From Paenibacillus pedocola (GTDB lineage: Bacteria; Bacillota; Bacilli; Paenibacillales; Paenibacillaceae), in NCBI RefSeq assembly GCF_031599675.1, contig NZ_CP134223.1:496001-560000 (forward strand): 64,000 nt of DNA, written 5' to 3'. This document shows positions 36,202 to 43,446 of the stretch, piece by piece. Made by a program: the position numbers and the translations under genes. Under the pieces are notes generated by a model. The model worked only from the letters and a program-made list of their open reading frames with translations. It made no database searches and was not told the DNA's origin. Within the stretch, counting starts at the first letter, position 1, and every line of letters starts with the position of its first letter.

Positions 36202-38183
36202 AGATGCTTAATGCGGTCTCTTACTTCTGCCTGCTTGGCAGCATTGAAGCGGGTCTGATAGTCGCCGGTCAGATATCCGGTTACCCGGCGCAGCCGGCGG
36301 ATATGAACATCATGCTCATGTGCATCGCAGGAAGGGCAGTTCGTGCCGATTACGCCTTCATACCCGCAGCCGGAGCAGCGGTCAATCGGATGGTTGATGC
36401 TGAAATAGCTAATCTCCTGCTCCAGCGCGTACTTGATGATTTTGACAAAAGCCGACGGATTGCTGCGGGCATTGCCGTTCAGCTCGACGTAGGAGATAGC
36501 TCCGGCGTTGCAGTATTCATGGAAAGGAGCTTCCAGGCTGATTTTCTGCGCAGCGCCGAGCTCGTGGTATACAGGAATATGGAAAGAGTTCGTATAGTAT
36601 TCGCGGTCGGTTACGCCCGGAATAGAGCCCAGTACCTTACGGTCCACTTTAGTGAACTTGCCAGACAGGCCTTCAGCCGGTGTGGCGAACAGGGTGATGT
36701 TAAGATTCAGCTCGTCGCTCTTGCGGTCGCAGTATTCGCGCATGTGGCGGACGATGGCCAGCGCCTTGGCGTGAACTTCCATATCTTCGCCGTGGTGCTT
36801 GCCGTACATTGCCTTCATGCACTCCGCCATACCTATGAAGCCGATGGACAGGCTTCCGTGCTTGAGCAGCTCGCCTACGCTGTCGTCAGGTGCAAGCTGT
36901 TCGCCGCCCTCCCAGACACCTTCGCGCATCATGAAGTCCGAGGCTTTGGCTTTCTGGGAAGTCTGGATGCGGAAGCGGTGCAGCAGACCTTCCAGTGCGA
37001 TGTCCATATAATGATTCAGGTCATCGTAGAAGCCTTCCTCATCAGCGGCAAGACGGCGGCCGGTTACAGTCCCGTGGGCGAGGCCCAAACGGACAAGGTT
37101 CAGCGTGTTGAAGGACAGGTTTCCTTTGCCGGAGCAGTGATTGCGTCCGAACCGGTCGCCGAGCACCCGGGTGCGGCAGCCCATTGTGGCAAATTCCGTG
37201 TCCGGATCAGCCGGATCGTAATATTGCAGGTTGAGCGGCGCATCCAGATTGGCGAAGTTCGGATACAGTCTGCGGGCTGAGCATTCAGCCGCTTTGAGGA
37301 ACAGCTCATAGTTCGGATCGCCCTGCTGCTGATTCACGCCTTGCTTGCACTTGAAGATTTGAATCGGGAACACCGGTGTTTCACCGCTGCCGAGGCCGTT
37401 CATCGTCGCAGTCAGCAGGGAGCTGATGACCAGCTGGCCTTCCGGAGAAGTGCAGGTGCCGTAGTTGATGCTCGTAAAAGGAATCTGCCCGCCGGAGCGG
37501 CTGGACATCGTATTTAGATTATGTATCATGCTCTCAGCTGCCTGAAGGGTTTCGCTTTCTGTTTCTTTCTGCGCGAAGCGGAATGCCCGCGGATACTGCT
37601 CAGCCAGATCGGTGCGGCTCATGGAGATGTCGCCAAGATGCTCGCCGGCTTGTCCTTCTTCGAAATACTCCAGTCCCTTACGGAACAGCTTGGCAAAGGA
37701 CTTAGTTACATAAGGCGCAAGATCGTAGTCAATCTTATTGGCCGATACCCCGCCGTACTGGGCATTCTGCTGAGACTGGAAAATAATCGCAACCAGCGAC
37801 ATCGCCGTCATAATCGAGTTCGGAGGGCGGACGCTGCCGTTGCCGGTGTTGAAGCCTTCACGGAGCAGGCGTTCAAACGGGATGAAGATACAGTTGGTGG
37901 TTCCGATGGCGTATTGGTCCAGATCGTGGACGTACACGACATTATCAAGCGTCGCCTGCACGAGCTGCGGCGGCATAGTGAAATTGCGGGCATACCATTT
38001 GGAATACTCGCTGCCAAATTTGCTCATTTTACCGGAGAAGCTTTCCCCGTTCAAATTGGCATTCTCGCGCAGCAGGTCGAGGTCCCGGCTTTCGATAATA
38101 TCCCGTCCCAGATGTATTACTTCATCCAAAAGAACCTCCTGTGCAGCTTGTCCACCATTGTACCGTTTCTCCAGCAGCGTCAT
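36198..38183 (-). CDS. nrdD: anaerobic ribonucleoside-triphosphate reductase (class III)
   Basis: 661 residues. The glycyl radical site is G636 in RRVTGYL near the C-terminus, preceded by a zinc site (CSGCGYEG and CPSC). Two active-site regions are visible (NTMSSRSGGQIPFTSINYGT and GCRTRVLGDRFG). The N-terminus is short and appears to lack the ATP-cone of the E. coli enzyme. It makes dNTPs without oxygen. GAGGAGAG precedes the ATG. The long leader holds a cobalamin riboswitch and a terminator. Confidence 0.94.
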   Translation of the reverse strand: MTLLEKRYNGGQAAQEVLLDEVIHLGRDIIESRDLDLLRENANLNGESFSGKMSKFGSEYSKWYARNFTMPPQLVQATLDNVVYVHDLDQYAIGTTNCIFIPFERLLREGFNTGNGSVRPPNSIMTAMSLVAIIFQSQQNAQYGGVSANKIDYDLAPYVTKSFAKLFRKGLEYFEEGQAGEHLGDISMSRTDLAEQYPRAFRFAQKETESETLQAAESMIHNLNTMSSRSGGQIPFTSINYGTCTSPEGQLVISSLLTATMNGLGSGETPVFPIQIFKCKQGVNQQQGDPNYELFLKAAECSARRLYPNFANLDAPLNLQYYDPADPDTEFATMGCRTRVLGDRFGRNHCSGKGNLSFNTLNLVRLGLAHGTVTGRRLAADEEGFYDDLNHYMDIALEGLLHRFRIQTSQKAKASDFMMREGVWEGGEQLAPDDSVGELLKHGSLSIGFIGMAECMKAMYGKHHGEDMEVHAKALAIVRHMREYCDRKSDELNLNITLFATPAEGLSGKFTKVDRKVLGSIPGVTDREYYTNSFHIPVYHELGAAQKISLEAPFHEYCNAGAISYVELNGNARSNPSAFVKIIKYALEQEISYFSINHPIDRCSGCGYEGVIGTNCPSCDAHEHDVHIRRLRRVTGYLTGDYQTRFNAAKQAEVRDRIKHL

Positions 38184-38260
38184 GTATAGCTCTCTCCTCT
38201 CGGTATAGTCGTACTAGTAATAAAATATCTTTCTTATAAATTCCTCTATCTGAACTCAGT

Positions 38261-38296
38261 AAAAAGGCATCTCCCGCCTTGGAGGCGGAAAATGCC
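38261..38296 (-). terminator. leader terminator (expression platform) before nrdD
   Basis: On the minus strand GGCAT..CCGCC pairs with GGCGG..ATGCC and is followed by five Ts, about 80 bases before the nrdD start and downstream of the cobalamin riboswitch. It is the likely off-switch of the riboswitch. A further hairpin (AAATATCCGC/GCGGATATTT) lies just upstream of it. Confidence 0.7.
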
Positions 38297-38392
38297 CGGA
38301 TGCGTCATAAATATCCGCCAAGCGGATATTTCCAGTGGTCTGGATGTAAAAGAAAATCGGGCATAGCTTAGCCCTCTTGTCTTTTTGCAGAA

Positions 38393-38437
38393 GCCGATAC
38401 CTGAAGGCGATAAGGGTTATCGCCTTCAGGTATCGGC
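38393..38437. other. perfect 21-bp hairpin in the nrdD leader
   Basis: GCCGATACCTGAAGGCGATAA and its exact complement flank a 3-base loop. There is no T-run, so it is not a simple terminator. It lies between the riboswitch aptamer and the terminator and could be an antiterminator partner, an RNase III site or a repeat. Confidence 0.6.
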
Positions 38438-38534
38438 AGCCTTGTGCTCCCCAAAGACAGGGTAGGCTATTTCTGCTGCTGCAGGCCGCATACGGACACC
38501 TCTCCTGTTCCTCGCAGGCATGAATACGGTGCCC

Positions 38535-38745
38535 GGAAACAGGCAGGTCTCCTGGCTTCCGGTACATCTTCCGTGCCTTCCCAAGGGCCTCATGCCCTCA
38601 GTGGCTCTTAGTGCCGGAAGATGCTGGCTGGCAAGCCCCGTTAGGCCTCCCGCATCCGGTTACAGTGGCGGGACCGCAGCGGATTTGCACCGCGTTTCCC
38701 TATTAAGCTTCAGCTCCCTATTTAAGAGCAAAGCACCTGTTTCCA
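38535..38745 (-). promoter_or_regulatory. cobalamin (adenosylcobalamin) riboswitch
   Basis: On the minus strand the aptamer shows AAACAGGTGCTTTGC at the start, GGTGCAAATCCGCTGCGGTC, then CCCGCCACTGTAACCGG and the closing AAGCCAGGAGACCTGCC. These are the conserved blocks of the cobalamin riboswitch, including the B12-box. It precedes the class III reductase genes. B12 should turn them off, which makes sense if the cell also has a B12-dependent class II reductase elsewhere. Confidence 0.93.
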
Positions 38746-38768
38746 CTATATTTTGTTGTCGTTAGTTA

Positions 38769-38797
38769 AAAATAACCCAATATATTGTGTTTGTAAA
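38769..38797 (-). promoter_or_regulatory. nrdD promoter with NrdR box
   Basis: Minus strand: TTTACA (38797-38792), a 17-base spacer and TATTTT (38774-38769). Between them, at 38790-38775, lies ACACAATATATTGGGT, one mismatch from an ideal NrdR palindrome. NrdR represses ribonucleotide reductase genes when dATP is high. A weaker NrdR-like site (ACAAAATATAGTGG) lies downstream but is not at the usual spacing. Confidence 0.7.
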
Positions 38798-38849
38798 CCA
38801 CTTTTTAAAAACCCGCTCCAGGCGCGGGTTCGGCCCGCTTACTCACAAG

Positions 38850-38880
38850 TGATCCACAGTTAGTCCACAGGTAATCCACA
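38850..38880 (+). promoter_or_regulatory. three DnaA-box-like sites in helical phase
   Basis: TGATCCACA (38850), TAGTCCACA (38861) and TAATCCACA (38872) are one, two and one mismatches from the DnaA box TTATCCACA. They recur at exactly 11-base steps. They lie about 55-85 bases upstream of the nrdD -35, a position suited to DnaA control of the nrd genes. Three TTGTGA motifs follow at 38951, 38957 and 38971. Confidence 0.5.
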
Positions 38881-39039
38881 ACCTGAGCATAAAAAACAGC
38901 GTTCCGGGTCATAAATTGTCCGAAAAAATGCCACAAAGACTCCATAAATATTGTGATTGTGACACTGGAATTGTGACTCGGTGATCAACCTATTAATAGA
39001 TTCGAATAAAAGGGGTCTGGGGAAGATCCTCATGGCAAT

Positions 39040-39068
39040 TTGTAGGAGCACAGCGGAGTTGCTACAAT
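39040..39068 (+). promoter_or_regulatory. promoter of thiamine-binding protein gene
   Basis: TTGTAG, a 17-base spacer and TACAAT, 75 bases before the start codon at 39143. Confidence 0.55.
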
Positions 39069-39142
39069 AAGAAGAGACTAGCGGGATTTAACGGATTCGA
39101 TAAAGGGAAGGCTCACAAATCTTGTTCAGGAGGGATTTAGAG

Positions 39143-39451
39143 ATGGCTATTGGCGAAGTTACGGTAATTCCGATCGGTACAGGCAGCACTAGTCTCAGCA
39201 GCTATGTGGCCGACATGCAGCGGGTATTGCAGACAGTGGAGGGGATCACCTTTGAACTTACTTCTATGGGGACAATTATTGAGGGGCCGGTCTCACAGAT
39301 TCTGGCTGCGGTAGAAGCACTACATGAATCTCCGTTCACAGCAGGGGCACAGCGTGTATCCACCTCGCTCAAAATCGATGACCGCCGCGACAAGCCTTCT
39401 ACCAGCCGCAGCAAGCTGCAATCGGTAGAACGCAAGCTGCAGGATAACTAG
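39143..39451 (+). CDS. MTH1187/YqgV-family thiamine-binding protein
   Basis: 102 residues. The fold is a small ferredoxin-like domain: VTVIPIGTGSTSLSSYVADM, then TFELTSMGTIIEGPVSQILAAVEALHE, typical of the UPF0045 family shown to bind thiamine. The C-terminal 25 residues are polar and probably disordered. It is cytoplasmic with unknown physiological role. AGGAGGGA precedes the ATG at 39143; an in-frame TTG at 39122 lacks a site. It lies just before the tRNA-Thr gene. Confidence 0.87.
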   Translation: MAIGEVTVIPIGTGSTSLSSYVADMQRVLQTVEGITFELTSMGTIIEGPVSQILAAVEALHESPFTAGAQRVSTSLKIDDRRDKPSTSRSKLQSVERKLQDN

Positions 39452-39470
39452 TTTCCAGGTACAAAAAGTG

Positions 39471-39498
39471 TTGCGTTTTTTGCTGGAAGTTGTATAAT
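39471..39498 (+). promoter_or_regulatory. promoter of tRNA-Thr gene
   Basis: TTGCGT, a 16-base spacer and TATAAT, 30 bases before the mature tRNA 5' end. Confidence 0.65.
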
Positions 39499-39528
39499 GT
39501 TTTTTGTTTGACGGCAAACCTGCTTCAA

Positions 39529-39600
39529 GCTGGTGTAGCTCAGGGGTAGAGCAACGCACTCGTAATGCGTAGGCCGGGGGTTCAATTCCCTTCACCAGCA
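39529..39600 (+). tRNA. tRNA-Thr (anticodon CGT)
   Basis: 72 bases fold into a full cloverleaf: acceptor GCTGGTG/CACCAGC, D-arm GCTC/GAGC, anticodon arm ACGCA/TGCGT with loop CTCGTAA, and T-arm with loop TTCAATT. The anticodon CGT reads the threonine codon ACG. CCA is not encoded. The sequence 3' of it is AT-rich and contains a transposase remnant, as at many tRNA integration sites. Confidence 0.95.
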
Positions 39601-39718
39601 TCCGCGCTTAAAAGTCCCGTTATATCAACGTATGTCAGCGTTGAATGTGACGGTAGGACATACGATAGGCCAACGTGTTCCCGGTGTTATTCCGGTAGTA
39701 CGTTGGCGCTGATTTACG

Positions 39719-39750
39719 AAGCCCCCACAGTAAAATGTGGGGGCTTTTCT
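39719..39750 (+). terminator. intrinsic terminator after tRNA-Thr
   Basis: AAGCCCCCACA pairs with TGTGGGGGCTT and TTT follows. Upstream, 39601-39718 holds two further dyads (CAACG..CGTTG and GCCAACGT..ACGTTGGC) and no gene. Confidence 0.85.
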
Positions 39751-39768
39751 ATGTCTATTAATCCGCGA

Positions 39769-39993
39769 TCAGGGGGCGAAATTACCGATGTTAGGAGAAT
39801 TAATGCAGAGCTGCTGCGTACGCTTTAACCAGCTCGTCACTCTCTGGTTTCCGCAAATTCCTTTGAATTTCTCATAACATTCGGCTATTTTCAGCTTCAT
39901 GACTTCGTCTTGGCATTGCTTGGTTGAAACGAGCATTTGTCGGCTCGTCCTCTTGTAAAAACCACTTCTCGATACCCCAACCAGTTGCACCAT
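39769..39993 (-). pseudogene. IS3-family transposase OrfB, N-terminal remnant
   Basis: The translation begins MVQLVGVSRSGFYKRTSRQM and continues to YEKFKGICGNQRVTSWLKR, matching the N-terminal helix-turn-helix region of IS3/IS150 OrfB (usual form LGVSRSGYYKW, then YGYRRI). It stops after 74 codons, before the DDE catalytic core, so it is a dead fragment. I found no inverted terminal repeats. Confidence 0.7.
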
Positions 39994-40111
39994 AAAATCC
40001 AGCTATTAAGTGCGATTAATTAAATCCATCAGACTCATCATAGTCAATTCCATCGGTGTTTTTACGATGTAAGATGAATTTTTGGGTCGCTGTGAGGAGT
40101 AGGATTATTAG

Positions 40112-40861
40112 TTATGATGCTGGAGGCGGTACTGCATTCTCCAGGTAACAATTACTTGACCAGTATCCATCGACACAGAGTGTATATTGTGGGACATAGC
40201 ACAATATAACTATGCTTGCATTACAAACTAATTTAGTATAAATAGTTTTAGCACCATATCTACATAATGTTCCAACTAAACCATTGCATTCATCTTGGAT
40301 GTTACCACCATAACTTTGAGTTTGAGTACAATACCAACAATAAAGCGGAGTGCTAGCTTGATTAGTGTTATTACTAATTTTTATCGCATCAAGCTTTTTG
40401 TTTATTTCCTTCTCTAGCCCGTTATAATTTTCATTGTCTCTTACAGAAAAGCCAAAGTGCTCTTGGTTGGTTTTTAGATCAATTATATAGACATTTTTTT
40501 CAGTTAATACTTTACTGTAATCTATAATTGCAGCGCTTAATTCCTCCGTATCTTTAGTGTACACAATACTAAGTATTGAAGTTAATTTCGCTTCTCCTTG
40601 TAATTCATAATTGTACTTAATCTCATACTGGACTAAGAAACCATTAGGGAGTGAATCTTCTTTTGTGACTTCCTTTAAAATATAGGGAGTCTCTGAAACC
40701 AAAAGCTCTTTATAATCTAAAAAATAGTCTGTTTTTTTAACTAATTCAATAAATTCATCTGTATTATCTATTTTTGAAGCAAACGAGGTGGTTCCTGTAA
40801 TAGAAATCAGCAGAAATAGAATGGGAAAAATCATCATTGATCTAGTAAAGACTTTCTTCAT
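40112..40861 (-). CDS. secreted protein with cysteine-rich C-terminus, unknown function
   Basis: 249 residues. A signal peptide (1-28, KKVFTRSMMIFPILFLLISI) is followed by a polar region of about 140 residues without cysteine. The C-terminal tail has eight cysteines at 175, 178, 192, 200, 213, 221, 229 and 238. The layout resembles precursors that release a Cys-rich C-terminal peptide, such as halocin C8/geobacillin 26-like bacteriocins, but I cannot confirm that family. GGGAGG precedes the ATG. AT-rich codon use differs from the core genes and suggests transfer. Confidence 0.65.
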   Translation of the reverse strand: MKKVFTRSMMIFPILFLLISITGTTSFASKIDNTDEFIELVKKTDYFLDYKELLVSETPYILKEVTKEDSLPNGFLVQYEIKYNYELQGEAKLTSILSIVYTKDTEELSAAIIDYSKVLTEKNVYIIDLKTNQEHFGFSVRDNENYNGLEKEINKKLDAIKISNNTNQASTPLYCWYCTQTQSYGGNIQDECNGLVGTLCRYGAKTIYTKLVCNASIVILCYVPQYTLCVDGYWSSNCYLENAVPPPAS

Positions 40862-41074
40862 AATTTTCCTCCCTATTTCAAATTTTGAGACTGCATGGTT
40901 AGCGATTTGTATAAAGCCACTTTCTTCTTTATGGAATTAGATTTCCCAAAGCTAATTAAATTCAAGAAAGTCCAAATTATAAGTAAAGTGAACGGCCGTT
41001 CTGTAGATTCTTCACTTTCAATAAAATGCTTATTTTTATGAATATAAGCGGCCTCCTTTCCGAAGAAATGTATA

Positions 41075-41332
41075 ATGTATATATATTATACCATAAAAAT
41101 CCATTTTAGGCAGCGCGATTTAATCATTTTAGCATACTTGACCGAACTAATTGAAATTAATCATTCCGATAAACTGGTCTATGACGGGCAAATAAGCTAT
41201 AATGCAAAAGACATTTCGACTAAGAAACTGACGCTCACAGACACTGCTGAACTAATTGGTATGTATCGGGTACCTGGCGGGTATCTTCTTAATAGAGGTT
41301 TTATAGATGTTCAGGAAGGAGCGTATGCATAG
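41075..41332 (+). CDS. small hypothetical protein
   Basis: 85 residues in an AT-rich stretch, with no good ribosome binding site before the ATG at 41075. I recognise no domain; the C-terminal half (LTLTDTAELIGMYRVPGGYLLNRGF) looks protein-like. A smaller reading frame with better context follows four bases later. It could be a decayed gene. Confidence 0.35.
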   Translation: MYIYYTIKIHFRQRDLIILAYLTELIEINHSDKLVYDGQISYNAKDISTKKLTLTDTAELIGMYRVPGGYLLNRGFIDVQEGAYA

Positions 41333-41335
41333 GAA

Positions 41336-41476
41336 ATGGGCAGTATTCTTATTGCGTGGCTTTGCATGCTTTGTCTGTTTTTCACATTTAAAGATAAGGT
41401 CAGCCGGAGAATTCTTTATCCGGTAGCACTGGTTGTGGTTTTCGGCACTTTGGGTTATTGGACGGTTTTAATGTAA
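41336..41476 (+). CDS. tiny membrane protein (46 residues)
   Basis: ATG at 41336, stop at 41474-41476. Two hydrophobic helices (SILIAWLCMLCLFF and LYPVALVVVFGTLGYW) are separated by a basic loop (KDKVSRR). GGAAGGAG lies about 15 bases upstream, inside the preceding frame, so coupling is possible. Function unknown. Confidence 0.45.
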   Translation: MGSILIAWLCMLCLFFTFKDKVSRRILYPVALVVVFGTLGYWTVLM

Positions 41477-41561
41477 TCTTTAGGTAACTATCAGCTTATT
41501 TTCAGGTAGATCATTTATATTGAAGTTACCAAACACCCCCCAGTGTTATATGGTACCCTGC

Positions 41562-41597
41562 AGGTCTTGCCAACTCCCATGGCAAGGCCTTTTTGTT
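41562..41597 (+). terminator. intrinsic terminator
   Basis: CTTGCCA and TGGCAAG pair around a 7-base loop, extended by AGG/CCT, and TTTTT follows. It closes the small-ORF pair upstream. Confidence 0.8.
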
Positions 41598-41772
41598 ACC
41601 CGGGAGGGAACGAATAGTCGTAGTTTAATCAATTATATAAAAAAATAATTAATTATATTTTTATTATCTAGTTTCATGTGACTTTTTTCACAATAAAATA
41701 TCTTGAATTGATTTATATTGAATTTGAAATACTAAAGATGAAAATAAAGCTTACGAAAGAAGGAGAATAATG

Positions 41773-41871
41773 ATGAAATATGAAGGAAGTCTCCGGCGCG
41801 GTTTGATCTTCGGTTTGGTTTTAAGTGTTCCATTGTGGATGTCCATGATCGGCTGGATGCAGCTGCTATAA
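41773..41871 (+). CDS. tiny single-span membrane peptide (32 residues)
   Basis: It reads MKYEGSLRRGLIFGLVLSVP and continues for 12 more residues to TAA at 41869-41871. AAGGAG is spaced 7 bases before the second of two consecutive ATGs, a strong translation signal. The form is a short basic head with one membrane helix. A terminator follows at once, so this is a discrete transcription unit. Function unknown. Confidence 0.55.
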   Translation: MKYEGSLRRGLIFGLVLSVPLWMSMIGWMQLL

Positions 41872-41893
41872 ATATACTGGTGTGTACTTTACA

Positions 41894-41932
41894 AAAGCTG
41901 TTGCCGAGTAAATCCGACGACAGTTTTTTTGG
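41894..41932 (+). terminator. intrinsic terminator after tiny peptide gene
   Basis: CTGTTGCCG pairs with CGACGACAG (with G-U pairs) and TTTTTTT follows. Confidence 0.7.
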
Positions 41933-41999
41933 TGTTTTCAGAAGCTGCAGGCGGCATGTTATACTATGCTGAAATCAGTATCTTAAGGGGACAGTATTT

Positions 42000-42941
42000 A
42001 TGTGGACGATCATTTTACTTGCAGTTATAGTTGTCGCCGCCGCAGGGCTGGTTTATGCGGGCTTCTATTTTTACGGGGTGGCGATCAAGCGGGCGCCGAA
42101 GGAATTTTTGGCGAAAACGCCTGATTTGAAGGTGGATCCGCCGGTTGCCGGAGCTTCCTGGGGAGAAGGGGCAGAATGGGTCTCCCGGCAGCATTTCCGG
42201 GAGGTTGAGCTGCGCTCGGACGACGGTTTGAAATTGAAAGGCTACTTTTTGCCTTCAGAGCGGGCTGAAGGACGGACTGCGATCATTGCCCACGGTTATT
42301 CCGGGAAAGGCAAGGATATGGGCGCAACCGCCAAGATTTATTATGAGCATTCCGGCTACAATGTGCTGATTCCGGATGCCAGGGGACATGGCCAAAGTGA
42401 AGGGGATTACATCGGCTTCGGCTGGCCGGAGCGCAGGGACTATCTGAAATGGATAGAGTTTGTTCTTCAGGAGACCGGGCCGCAGGCCCAGATTGTACTG
42501 CACGGGGTATCCATGGGAGGCGCAACGGTGCTGATGGCTTCAGGGGAAGAGCTTCCGCCGCAGGTCAAAGCTGTGGTTGCCGACTGCGGATATAGCTCGG
42601 TGAAGGCACAATTATCCTACCAGCTGCGCCGGATGTATCATTTGCCGGGGTTTCCCTTCATCCACTTCGCTAGTCTGATTACGCGGATCAAAGCAGGTTA
42701 TTTCTTCGGTGAAGCCTCTGCGCTGAAGCAGGTGCGCAAAGCGAAGGTGCCAATTCTGTTTATTCATGGAGATGCCGACAAATTCGTGCCCTTCTTTATG
42801 ATGGAGGATTTATATCAGGCCTGCAGCGCTCCCAAGGATAAGCTGGTGGTGCACGGAGCCGGACACGGGCTTGCCTATGACACGGATAAATCTGAATATA
42901 TCGCCAGAGTAGATAATTTCATTGCACGGTATGTTCACTAA
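42000..42941 (+). CDS. alpha/beta hydrolase, membrane-anchored
   Basis: 313 residues. An N-terminal membrane helix (about 3-25) is followed by an alpha/beta hydrolase domain. The nucleophile Ser is in HGVSMGGATV (about residue 169), the acid is in HGDADKFVPF, and the His is in HGAGHGLAY. The oxyanion region is AHGYSGKGKD. This resembles the YqkD/BEM46-like group of unknown substrate. AAGGGGA precedes the ATG. It is monocistronic. Confidence 0.87.
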   Translation: MWTIILLAVIVVAAAGLVYAGFYFYGVAIKRAPKEFLAKTPDLKVDPPVAGASWGEGAEWVSRQHFREVELRSDDGLKLKGYFLPSERAEGRTAIIAHGYSGKGKDMGATAKIYYEHSGYNVLIPDARGHGQSEGDYIGFGWPERRDYLKWIEFVLQETGPQAQIVLHGVSMGGATVLMASGEELPPQVKAVVADCGYSSVKAQLSYQLRRMYHLPGFPFIHFASLITRIKAGYFFGEASALKQVRKAKVPILFIHGDADKFVPFFMMEDLYQACSAPKDKLVVHGAGHGLAYDTDKSEYIARVDNFIARYVH

Positions 42942-42969
42942 TCGGTGAATATACCCCCAGAAAGTAGAC

Positions 42970-43434
42970 GTGCCCGATATCCGCAAGCCGCGGTTATCGG
43001 GCACTTATATGTTCCACACATGGATGTGCTCTCTGCAACAAGAAAGCAGCTAGGCCATGTCTTCTCGGTATATTTCATCCCCCGCCGTTCGTGAGCGTAA
43101 CGGGTATCGTAATTCCTTGTTATTTCCAGCAGCCGTGTGGCGAGAATAATCCTTCCAAAACGACAAAAGCCCTACCTCTCTCTTGTCCTTGCGGCTCCGT
43201 GGCCGCGCCAGTGTGAATCGGAATGCTATGTTCGAATTTAGTCTCATAAAAAGGAAGAGTCATGCAAGAAAACGTAAGATTTTGTGTCCAAAATGCCGAT
43301 AATAAAAGGAAGCAAAGCAATCGGCCTGACATCTTCTTGATGGGGATATATAATACACCTAAACAAATATTATTTTATTATATCACGGAATATATGTTAT
43401 TGCAAATATAAAAAAGCGCTCGGAAAGACTGGGG
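42970..43434. other. intergenic region with hairpin and unidentified GC-rich patch
   Basis: GTGCCCGATA (42970-42979) and TATCGGGCAC (42995-43004) form a strong hairpin after the hydrolase gene, without a good T-run. The rest (about 43020-43330) reads like decayed coding or repeat DNA on the minus strand. Two overlapping open frames with arginine-rich translations match nothing I recognise. A TATAAT-like stretch lies near 43350. Confidence 0.4.
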
Positions 43435-43446
43435 ATGGGGGAGCAA

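Noticed and set aside
36204..37280. 358-codon plus-strand frame opposite nrdD
   Set aside because: Antisense of a clear class III reductase with glycyl-radical and zinc motifs. No start signal.
38256..38567. 103-codon minus-strand frame in the nrdD leader
   Set aside because: It overlaps the riboswitch 3' end, the perfect hairpin and the terminator, and its translation resembles no protein.
38743..38756. Second NrdR box downstream of the first
   Set aside because: The match (ACAAAATATAGTGG) is weak and the offset of about 34 bases is not the usual 31-32, so it is not counted as a site.
39529..39600. Prophage attachment site
   Set aside because: No integrase, no phage structural genes and no repeated tRNA 3' end were found in the following 3 kb.
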